From an uncultured Pelagibacteraceae bacterium (GTDB lineage: Bacteria; Pseudomonadota; Alphaproteobacteria; Pelagibacterales; Pelagibacteraceae): a stretch of DNA of 43,038 bases. Every line of letters begins with the position of its first letter. The stretch's first letter is position 1. This document shows positions 36,164-43,038 of the stretch, one piece after another. The stretch lies in NCBI GenBank assembly GCA_902629285.1, contig CACOQN010000013.1, forward strand, positions 1-43,038, in the 5' to 3' direction. The notes beneath the pieces are model-generated. The model saw nothing but the letters and a program-made list of their open reading frames with translations, did not search any database and was not told the origin of the DNA. Made by a program: the position numbers and the translations under genes.

Positions 36164-36676
36164 ATGAATTCAATAAAATTTATAATAAATTTGTTTATAA
36201 TAATATTTCCCCTTTTTGCTTTTGCAGATGAAAAAATTTTTAAAAATAAAAATACAGAGTTAAGTGTTTTCACAGGAATGTTTGATTTTAGTGATAATGG
36301 AAAAAGATCTACTTTAATTGGTTTTCAGCATCAAAATGAAAATTTAAATAGAAATACTTTTTTAGGAAATCTTTCGCCAATAACAGGTTTTCTAATTACA
36401 GCAGATAATGCAGGATACATTTACACGGGTATTCAAGCTCAATATAGAATGGGTGTTATAAACCTAACTCCGAGTTTTACTCCAGGATTATACCATGAGG
36501 GTGATGGCAAAGATTTAGGTCATTTAGTTGAATTTAAAAGTGAATTGCAAATTTCACTTGATCTATCAAAAACAAGTGAGTTAGGTTTTTCTTATAATCA
36601 TATATCTAATGCAAGTTTAGGGGATAAGAATCCTGGGGCAAATAGTTATATGTTTAATTTCTTCAAAAACTTCTAA
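36164..36676 (+). CDS. PagL-like acyloxyacyl hydrolase, outer membrane
   Basis: A 170-residue protein from the ATG at 36164, preceded by a signal peptide (residues 1-21, IINLFIIIFPLFAFADE). Residues 30-170 alternate as in an eight-strand barrel and end in Phe, as outer-membrane proteins do. The signature HISNAS gives His146 and Ser148, the catalytic pair of lipid A 3-O-deacylase. The acidic residue expected further on is replaced by NPGANSY. It follows ccmH by 11 bases. Substrate is uncertain, lipid A being likely. Confidence 0.8.
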   Translation: MNSIKFIINLFIIIFPLFAFADEKIFKNKNTELSVFTGMFDFSDNGKRSTLIGFQHQNENLNRNTFLGNLSPITGFLITADNAGYIYTGIQAQYRMGVINLTPSFTPGLYHEGDGKDLGHLVEFKSELQISLDLSKTSELGFSYNHISNASLGDKNPGANSYMFNFFKNF

Positions 36677-36685
36677 TAAAGATTC

Positions 36686-37837
36686 ATGAATTTAAAAGAT
36701 TGTCATAATTTTAGTGATTTTAGAAAATTGGCAAAAAAAAAATTACCATCACCAATATTTCACTATATTGATGGTGCTGCAGATGATGAAATTACTTATG
36801 CAAGAAATACAAGTGCATTTGATGATGTTGATTTAGTACCAAATGTTTTAAGAGGCGTAGAGAATGTTGATTTATCGACGACAATATTTGGAAAGAAATT
36901 AGATTTACCTTTTTATTTATCACCCACTGCTTTACAGAGACTATTTCATTATGATGGTGAAAGAGCTGTAGGTAAAGCAGCTAAGAAATATAACACCATG
37001 TTTGGTGTATCGGCACTAGCTACAGTAAGCGTAGAAGAAATTTCTTCACTTGTTGATACTCCAAAAATGTTTCAGTTTTACTTTCATAAAGATAGAGGGC
37101 TCAATGACTCATGCTTAGAAAGAGCAAAAGCAGCAAAGTTTGATGTCATGGCTTTAACGGTTGATACGATTACAGGAGGAAATAGAGAAAGAGATTTGAG
37201 AACTGGGTTTACGTCACCACCTAAATTAACATTATCCAGTTTATTTAGTTTTGCTACAAAGCCAATGTGGGGAATAAATTATTTAACAAAAGGTAAGTTT
37301 GAATTACCTCATCTTCAAGATTTTGTAAAAGAGGGTACTAGCACAAATTCTTCAATTGGAAATTATTTCTCTACAATGCTGGATCAGTCAATGAACTGGA
37401 AAGATGCTGAACAACTTTGCTCAAAATGGGGAGGTCATTTCGCTTTAAAAGGAGTTATGAGTGTTGAAGATGCTAAGAGAGCTGTGGATATTGGATGTAC
37501 AGGCATAATGGTTTCAAACCATGGTGGAAGACAACTTGATGGATCAAGGTCACCTTTTGATCAACTTGCTGAAATTGTTGACGCTGTTGGCGATAAGCTA
37601 GATGTAATCTGTGAGGGGGGAATTCATAGAGGAACTCATATGCTTAAAGCATTATCATTAGGCGCAAAAGCTTGTTCTGGTGGCAGACTTTATTTATACG
37701 CCTTAGCGGCAGCCGGACAAGCAGGTGTTGAAAGAGCTTTAGAGAAGTATAAATCTGAATTAGTAAGAGATATGAAGTTAATGGGTTGCACTAAAATTAG
37801 TGATTTAAATAGAAATAATTTAAGATTCAGAAAATAG
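36686..37837 (+). CDS. FMN-dependent alpha-hydroxy-acid oxidase, copy 1
   Basis: A 383-residue TIM-barrel flavoprotein of the L-lactate dehydrogenase / glycolate oxidase family. FHYIDGAADDE is at residues 25-35, with the substrate His279 in SNHGGRQLDGSRS and a conserved TVDT...GNRERDLRTGF segment. It oxidises L-2-hydroxyacids to 2-oxoacids. Two FMN-contact positions differ: the Asp of DGG is Glu310 and the next Arg is His314, while Arg334 (GGR) is kept. It follows the PagL-like gene by nine bases and is in tandem with copy 2. Confidence 0.93.
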   Translation: MNLKDCHNFSDFRKLAKKKLPSPIFHYIDGAADDEITYARNTSAFDDVDLVPNVLRGVENVDLSTTIFGKKLDLPFYLSPTALQRLFHYDGERAVGKAAKKYNTMFGVSALATVSVEEISSLVDTPKMFQFYFHKDRGLNDSCLERAKAAKFDVMALTVDTITGGNRERDLRTGFTSPPKLTLSSLFSFATKPMWGINYLTKGKFELPHLQDFVKEGTSTNSSIGNYFSTMLDQSMNWKDAEQLCSKWGGHFALKGVMSVEDAKRAVDIGCTGIMVSNHGGRQLDGSRSPFDQLAEIVDAVGDKLDVICEGGIHRGTHMLKALSLGAKACSGGRLYLYALAAAGQAGVERALEKYKSELVRDMKLMGCTKISDLNRNNLRFRK

Positions 37838-37842
37838 TAATA

Positions 37843-38994
37843 ATGAATATAAATGATTGTTATAATTTTGAAGACTTTAGAAAATTAGCGAAAAAAAAAT
37901 TACCAGCTCCTATCTTTCATTATATTGATGGCGGTGCAGATGATGAAGTTACATTAAATAGAAATACAGAAGCATTTAATGATTGTGACTTAGTTCCCAA
38001 TATTCTTAATAGTGTTGGTGAGCCAGATTTATCAACTAAAGTTTTTGGCAGAAAAATTAGTATGCCACTATTTTTATCACCTACAGCTATGCAAAGTTTA
38101 TATGACCCAGAGGGCGATAAAGCATCTGCAAGAGCCGCTGAAAAATTTGATACTATTTATAGTATGTCTACCATGGCTTCTTTTTCAATTGAGGAAGTAG
38201 CAAATATCTCAAGTGGTCCTAAACTTTTTCAATTGTATATTCATAAAGATAAATCAATTACAGATGATTTAATTGAAAGATGTTCTAGAGCAAATTTTGA
38301 TGGTATGTGCATCACTGTTGATACACTTGTAGCAGGCAATCGTGAACGTGATCATAGAACTGGATTTACAACACCACCTAAATTTACGTTAGATAGCTTA
38401 GCAAGTTTTGCAATGAGGCCTGGATGGGTTTTTAAATATTTAATTAGTAAGAAATTCGAGTTAGCAAATATTAAAAATAAAACTGACAAAGGCACAAATA
38501 TCGCTAAATCAGTAATGGATTATATTAATGAACAATATGATCCTGCCATGAATTGGAAAGATGCAGAATATTGTATAAAAAAATGGAATAAACCAATGGC
38601 TCTAAAGGGTGTTATGTCAGTAGAGGATGCAAAAAAAGCAATTGATATTGGTTGTACAGCAATAATGATTTCAAATCATGGTGGAAGACAACTTGACGGA
38701 TCAAGGTCACCTTTTGATCAAGTTAAAGCAATTTCAGATGCTGTAGGAGATAAATTAGAAATTATTTTAGATGGGGGTGTTAGAAGAGGTACACATGTAC
38801 TCAAGGCAATAGCAGCAGGTGCGACAGCCTGCAGTTTTGGAAAAGCATTTTTATTTAGTCTAGGTGCGGGTGGTCAGTCAGGTGTTGAACGCCTTTTAGA
38901 AAATATGTATAAAGAAATAAAGAGAAATATGGTACTTATGGGCTGTAAATCTGTCAAAGATCTGGATAGATCAAAAATTATTTATCGTAATTAG
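37843..38994 (+). CDS. FMN-dependent alpha-hydroxy-acid oxidase, copy 2
   Basis: A 383-residue paralogue of the gene before it, same length and colinear throughout. FHYIDGGADDE lies at residues 25-35, His279 in SNHGGRQLDGSRS. In contrast to copy 1 it keeps Asp310 and Arg314 (DGGVRRGTH) but has Lys334 (FGK) where copy 1 has Arg. Both copies probably act on L-lactate, glycolate or related acids, maybe with different preferences. Gap to copy 1 is five bases. Confidence 0.93.
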   Translation: MNINDCYNFEDFRKLAKKKLPAPIFHYIDGGADDEVTLNRNTEAFNDCDLVPNILNSVGEPDLSTKVFGRKISMPLFLSPTAMQSLYDPEGDKASARAAEKFDTIYSMSTMASFSIEEVANISSGPKLFQLYIHKDKSITDDLIERCSRANFDGMCITVDTLVAGNRERDHRTGFTTPPKFTLDSLASFAMRPGWVFKYLISKKFELANIKNKTDKGTNIAKSVMDYINEQYDPAMNWKDAEYCIKKWNKPMALKGVMSVEDAKKAIDIGCTAIMISNHGGRQLDGSRSPFDQVKAISDAVGDKLEIILDGGVRRGTHVLKAIAAGATACSFGKAFLFSLGAGGQSGVERLLENMYKEIKRNMVLMGCKSVKDLDRSKIIYRN

Positions 38995-39068
38995 TTATAA
39001 AAATTATAAATACTTTTTCATAATCAATAATAGACAACAAATATGTTTTCAGTTACGTTCACAAAATT

Positions 39069-40235
39069 ATGAAACTTGCTCAATCGCTCGATAGACTTGG
39101 AACAGAAAGTGCTTTCACCGTATTAGCAGAAGCTAAAAAACTTGAAGCTAAAGGACATCCTATGATCCACTTAGGTTTAGGTCAGCCAGATTTCAAAACT
39201 CCAAAACATGTAGTTGAAGCCGCAAAAAAAGCTTTAGATGATGGTCATCATGGCTATGTGATGTCTAACGGTATCCCAGAATGTAGACAAGCTGTAACAC
39301 GTTGGATCAAAAAACGTTACAATCAAGATGTTGATTTTGAGAGAATTCTTATTATGCCAGGCGGTAAACCTACAATGCATTATGCAATACAGTGTTTTGG
39401 TGAGCCTGGAGCTGAAATAATACATCCGACACCTGCATTTCCAATTTATGAATCTATGATTAATTATACAGGATCAACTGCTGTACCATATGATTTAACA
39501 GAGGATAAAGATTTAAAATTTAATGCAGATAAGATTTTATCTTTAATAACTGATAAAACAAGATTGTTAATTTTAATTAATCCAAATAACCCAACTGGAA
39601 GTTTTGTAGAAAAACCAGAAATTGATAAGCTAGCTGAAGGATTAAAGAAACATCCTCATGTAACAATTTTAAGTGACGAAATTTACAGTAGACAAATTTT
39701 TGATGATAAAGAAATGCCAACTTTTTTCAATTATCCAGAATTAAGAGATAGATTAATTGTTTTAGAGGGTTGGAGTAAAGCCTACTCAATGACAGGTTGG
39801 AGATTGGGTTGGAGTTTTTGGCCAGAACATCTTGTTGAACATGTAAATAAATTACTCATAAACAGCGTGTCATGTGTAAATGCTGCTGCTCAATTTGCTG
39901 GAATTGCGGCTTTAGATGGCCCAGACGATTCCATTCATGCTATGATGGATAAATTTACTCAAAGAAGAAAACTAATTCACGAAGGCTTAAATAGTTTACC
40001 AGGAGTAGAATGTAGTTTACCAGGAGGTGCGTTTTATGCATTTCCAAAAGTAATTGATACTGGAATGAATGGTGCAGAATTTTGTAAAAAAGCAATGCAT
40101 GAAGCAGGAGTAGCAATAGTTCCAGGTACTGCATTTGGAAAAACTTGTAATGATTATGTAAGATTTAGCTTTGCTGCTTCTCAAGATAATATTTCTAATG
40201 CGTTAGAAAATATTAAAAAAATGCTCACTAAATAA
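39069..40235 (+). CDS. PLP-dependent class I aminotransferase
   Basis: A 388-residue fold-type I aminotransferase. The PLP lysine is Lys237 in GWSKAYSMTGWRLGW; NPNNPTG and LSDEIYSR upstream and VRFSFA near the end complete the set. HLGLGQPDFKTPKHV is at the N-terminus. Donor and acceptor are not clear; glyoxylate or pyruvate from the oxidases next to it is a possible acceptor. 74 bases separate it from copy 2 of the oxidase. Confidence 0.93.
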   Translation: MKLAQSLDRLGTESAFTVLAEAKKLEAKGHPMIHLGLGQPDFKTPKHVVEAAKKALDDGHHGYVMSNGIPECRQAVTRWIKKRYNQDVDFERILIMPGGKPTMHYAIQCFGEPGAEIIHPTPAFPIYESMINYTGSTAVPYDLTEDKDLKFNADKILSLITDKTRLLILINPNNPTGSFVEKPEIDKLAEGLKKHPHVTILSDEIYSRQIFDDKEMPTFFNYPELRDRLIVLEGWSKAYSMTGWRLGWSFWPEHLVEHVNKLLINSVSCVNAAAQFAGIAALDGPDDSIHAMMDKFTQRRKLIHEGLNSLPGVECSLPGGAFYAFPKVIDTGMNGAEFCKKAMHEAGVAIVPGTAFGKTCNDYVRFSFAASQDNISNALENIKKMLTK

Positions 40236-40277
40236 ACTGTATTTTCTTACGATTTTTCATTATTATTAATATTTGAA

Positions 40278-41651
40278 ATGATAGATCAAGCTCATTCACA
40301 ATTAAAAAAAATTTTTAATAGTAGATTTTCGACCTCTGAGGCTACCAGGGCAAATTATGCTAGAGGTGAAGATACCTATGATCCAATTTTATCTCAAGCT
40401 GTAGTCTTTCCAGAAACAAATGAGGAAGTTTCACAAATTTTAAAAATTTGTAATGAAAATAAAATCCCTGTGGTTCCATTTGGTACAGGAACTTCCTTAG
40501 AGGGAAACGCTGTAGGTAATTCCAATGGTATTACAATTTCATTAGAAAAAATGAATAAAATATTATCTGTTAATGCAGAAGACTTTGATTGCAGAGTTCA
40601 AGCAAACGTTACGAGAAAACAATTAAACGAGCACTTAAGAGAAGATGGTGTATTTTTTCCAATTGACCCAGGCGCAGATGCAGCTTTAGGAGGTATGGCA
40701 TCTACATCAGCTTCAGGCACCATGGCAGTAAAATATGGCACAATGAGAACTGTTATTTCTGGTTTAACTGTTGTTTTGCCAAATGGTGAAATTATTAAAA
40801 CAGGCAGTAGAACTAAAAAGACATCTGCAGGTTATAATTTGACCAACTTATTTATTGGGTCTGAGGGAACTTTAGGAATAATTACTGAGGTTCAGGTTAG
40901 ACTGTCCCCTATTCCTGAAAGTATAATGAGCGCCGTATGTTACTTTCCAGATTTAGATTCTGCAGTAAAAACTGCTCAAGAAGTAATTCAATATGGTGTG
41001 CCAATCGCAAGAATTGAAATGTTAAATAAAGATCAAATGGAGATCAGTATTAAATATTCTAAGTTAGACAATGTAAAAGCGTCCCCAACATTGTTTTTTG
41101 AATTTCATGGAAGTGAGACAACAAATAATGAGGCAATAAGTATTGTCGAGGAATTATCCAAGAACAACAATGGAAGTGATTTTCAATGGGCGTCTTCAAC
41201 TGAAGAGCAGAAAAAATTATGGAAAGCAAGACATGATGTTTATTATTCTGTTAAGGCATTAGGAAATAATATGAAAGTCTATTCAACTGATGTTTGTGTT
41301 CCTATTTCAAAATTAGTTGAATGCATATCTTGGGCAGAAAAAGAGGTAAATAGGCTTGGCTTAACAGCCCCAATGGTTGGTCACGTGGGTGACGGTAATT
41401 TTCATTCAATAATTTTATATGATCCGCATGATAAGGAAAAACAAAAAAAAATAAGACAGTACAGTGACGATCTTATAAATAAAGCCCTAGAACTAGAGGG
41501 GACAATAACCGGTGAGCATGGTATTGGGTTACAAAAAAAACATTATCTTTTAAAAGAGCATATGGATAATATCCCTGTGATGAAAGCAATTAAAAGAAGT
41601 ATAGATTGTAATAATATAATGAATCCAGGAAAAGTTTTTGATTTAAATTAA
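40278..41651 (+). CDS. FAD-linked 2-hydroxyacid oxidase (GlcD / D-lactate dehydrogenase type)
   Basis: A 457-residue protein with an N-terminal FAD-binding 4 domain (GTGTSLEGNA at 69-78; GGMASTSASGTMAVKYGTMR; GSEGTLGIITEV) and a C-terminal D-lactate dehydrogenase-type domain with GHVGDGNFHS and TGEHGIGLQKKHYL. It oxidises D-2-hydroxyacids such as D-lactate or glycolate. No GlcE or GlcF partner follows, so the single-chain D-lactate dehydrogenase form is likelier. Confidence 0.93.
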   Translation: MIDQAHSQLKKIFNSRFSTSEATRANYARGEDTYDPILSQAVVFPETNEEVSQILKICNENKIPVVPFGTGTSLEGNAVGNSNGITISLEKMNKILSVNAEDFDCRVQANVTRKQLNEHLREDGVFFPIDPGADAALGGMASTSASGTMAVKYGTMRTVISGLTVVLPNGEIIKTGSRTKKTSAGYNLTNLFIGSEGTLGIITEVQVRLSPIPESIMSAVCYFPDLDSAVKTAQEVIQYGVPIARIEMLNKDQMEISIKYSKLDNVKASPTLFFEFHGSETTNNEAISIVEELSKNNNGSDFQWASSTEEQKKLWKARHDVYYSVKALGNNMKVYSTDVCVPISKLVECISWAEKEVNRLGLTAPMVGHVGDGNFHSIILYDPHDKEKQKKIRQYSDDLINKALELEGTITGEHGIGLQKKHYLLKEHMDNIPVMKAIKRSIDCNNIMNPGKVFDLN

Positions 41652-41660
41652 TAAAAATAT

Positions 41661-42614
41661 ATGAAAAAAATTTTAATTACTCGAAAACTATTAAGAACAT
41701 GCGAGGATAAGGCGAAAGAAATTTTTAATTCAAATTTTAATCTTAATGATGAATTGTATTCGCAAACAAAACTCATAGAACTTAGTCAAGGCTGTGATGG
41801 AATTTTGTCTTCACTTACGGATAAATTAGATGCTGAAACAATAAATAAACTTCCTGATAGTATTAAAATAATATCAAATTTTGCTGTTGGATTTGGAAAT
41901 ATAGATTTAGAAGCTGCCAAAAATAAAGGGATAGCAGTAACAAATACACCAGACGTTTTAACAGATGCGACAGCTGAGATTGGGGTTTTGTTAATACTTG
42001 GGGCTTGCAGAAGAGCTTCAGAGGGTATTGATAGTGCTAGGCAAGGAGGCTGGAAATGGTCTGCTGATTACTTAATAGGAAAACAATTAACAGGGTCTAG
42101 GCTAGGAATTTTAGGAATGGGAAGAATAGGCCAAAAAATAGCAAAGATCGCAAAATCTTTAGGTATGATTATTCATTATCATAATCGATCAAAATTAAGT
42201 GAAGATAAAGAACAAGGTGCAACTTATCATGACAATTTAAAAAGTCTTTTATCAGAATCAGATGTGCTTTCAGTATGTTGTCCTGCATCAAAAGAAACAG
42301 TGGATATGATTAATAAAGAGACATTAGAGTACTTACCAAAAGGTGCTGTAGTCACTAACGTTGCTAGAGGAGATATTATTGAAGATGAAGCTATGATTGA
42401 TGCTCTTGATAGAAGAAAAGTTTATGCAGTTGGTTTAGATGTATACAAAAATGAGCCAAATTTAAATCCAGGTTATTTAAAACATAAAAGTGCTTTCATT
42501 CTCCCACACTTGGGTAGTGCAACAAAAGACACTCGAACTGCAATGGCTAACTTAGCTATTGATAATTTGGATGAATATTTCAAGACGGGTAATTGTAAAA
42601 ATAAAGTAAATTAA
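41661..42614 (+). CDS. D-isomer-specific 2-hydroxyacid dehydrogenase (glyoxylate/hydroxypyruvate reductase type)
   Basis: A 317-residue NAD(P) enzyme. The Rossmann motif GILGMGRIG is at 149-157. The catalytic set is Arg in NVARGDIIEDEAM, Glu in KNEPNLNP and His in LPHLGSAT; NFAVGFGNIDLEAAK is also typical. It reduces glyoxylate or hydroxypyruvate to the D-hydroxyacid, or the reverse. It starts nine bases after the oxidase gene and closes the hydroxyacid block. Confidence 0.94.
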   Translation: MKKILITRKLLRTCEDKAKEIFNSNFNLNDELYSQTKLIELSQGCDGILSSLTDKLDAETINKLPDSIKIISNFAVGFGNIDLEAAKNKGIAVTNTPDVLTDATAEIGVLLILGACRRASEGIDSARQGGWKWSADYLIGKQLTGSRLGILGMGRIGQKIAKIAKSLGMIIHYHNRSKLSEDKEQGATYHDNLKSLLSESDVLSVCCPASKETVDMINKETLEYLPKGAVVTNVARGDIIEDEAMIDALDRRKVYAVGLDVYKNEPNLNPGYLKHKSAFILPHLGSATKDTRTAMANLAIDNLDEYFKTGNCKNKVN

Positions 42615-42632
42615 GATTAAATTAATTCTAGT

Positions 42633-43038
42633 TTAAGTTTTAGATAATAACAAAATTGTAACTCCAATAATAAAAATAATAATTCCTATTATTTCTGTAA
42701 TTTTTACTTTCTCTTTAAACATATATCTTGAGGAAAAATAACTAAATAACAATTCAATTTGACCAACAGCTCTTACAAATGAAGACTGTATTAAAGTGAA
42801 AGCATAAAACCAAGATAATGATGCTAATAATCCAGCTATACCAGTTAAAAAACATTCATATTTATCATGATAAAGTTTCTTAAATTCTGACTTTTTAAAA
42901 AAAATTAAATAAATTGTTAAAATTAATGTTTGTATAAATAATCCAATGAATAGAACTGAAATAGCTTTACCAAAATTTGAACTGATATTATCTAATGTTA
43001 AAATAGCTGCTCTAAAATAAACAACACTTAAACCTAAG
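42633..43038 (-). CDS. EamA/DMT-family transporter, partial
   Basis: The last 134 residues and stop (42633-42635) of a minus-strand gene whose start lies outside the window. There are four hydrophobic helices: KAISVLFIGLFIQTLILTIY, CFLTGIAGLLASLSWFYAF, a segment with QIELLFSYFSSRYMFKEKV, and a final IIGIIIFIIGVTILLL. The helix-kink order SWFYAF..FVRAVGQIELLFS is that of the second EamA repeat. Substrate unknown. It converges on the dehydrogenase gene with an 18-base gap. Confidence 0.85.
   Translation of the reverse strand, partial: LGLSVVYFRAAILTLDNISSNFGKAISVLFIGLFIQTLILTIYLIFFKKSEFKKLYHDKYECFLTGIAGLLASLSWFYAFTLIQSSFVRAVGQIELLFSYFSSRYMFKEKVKITEIIGIIIFIIGVTILLLSKT

Noticed and set aside
38012..38200. 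62-codon plus-strand frame
   Set aside because: An out-of-frame reading within the second FMN oxidase.

Overview
The window is a gene-dense, strongly AT-rich bacterial chromosome segment. It has very short intergenic gaps, overlapping genes and single-copy housekeeping genes packed next to each other. Gene content and style point to a marine alphaproteobacterium of the SAR11 clade (Pelagibacterales): DUF2794, IalB-like and HspQ proteins, an Ala/Gly-rich sodium:solute symporter with a DUF4212 partner, a heparinase-like gene in the purH operon, and FMN-dependent hydroxyacid oxidases. This assignment comes from reading the proteins, not from a database search. No rRNA, CRISPR array, insertion sequence or prophage was seen. 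No gap exceeds 300 bases; the largest is about 174 bases, between hspQ and ccmC.

Layout. 1-1545: a truncated Lon-substrate-domain gene, a PAPS-type sulfotransferase and tRNA-Gly(GCC). 1559-6102: phhB facing a minus-strand operon (YggT-like membrane protein, rpe, heparinase-like, purH). 6135-8243: a sodium:solute symporter pair ending in the one strong intrinsic terminator of the window. 8375-12593: an unrecognised 207-residue protein facing tsaD-EVE-acs; the acetyl-CoA synthetase carries a lysine-rich tail. 12647-17015: hemC-hemD-mscS-yggT-folD and two small membrane proteins. 17027-20591: a fluoroacetate-dehalogenase-like hydrolase, a TauD/TfdA dioxygenase, an AEC transporter and a metallo-beta-lactamase-fold hydrolase. 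20593-26940: a photolyase-centred block (PQQ-type sugar dehydrogenase, SDR lacking the catalytic Tyr, FeS-BCP-type photolyase, DUF2256, class I glutamine amidotransferase, small membrane protein, and on the other strand a photolyase-like FAD protein with its domains in reverse order plus PsiE-like and other membrane proteins). 27001-31866: argG, IalB-like, aldo-keto reductase, Bax-inhibitor-1 family, DUF2794, yciB and hspQ. 32041-36676: ccmC-D-E-F-G-H and a PagL-like gene. 36686-42614: two tandem FMN 2-hydroxyacid oxidases, an aminotransferase, a GlcD-type FAD oxidase and a D-2-hydroxyacid dehydrogenase. 42633-43038: the end of an EamA transporter.

Functionally the window joins acetate and 2-hydroxyacid use (symporter, Acs, L- and D-hydroxyacid oxidases), heme synthesis with cytochrome c maturation, one-carbon, purine and arginine synthesis, and light-linked DNA repair. 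The points I would follow first are the polylysine tail on Acs, the domain-permuted photolyase homologue and its neighbourhood, the Tyr-less SDR, an EF-hand-like calcium loop inside the symporter, and the complete fluoroacetate-dehalogenase active-site set.
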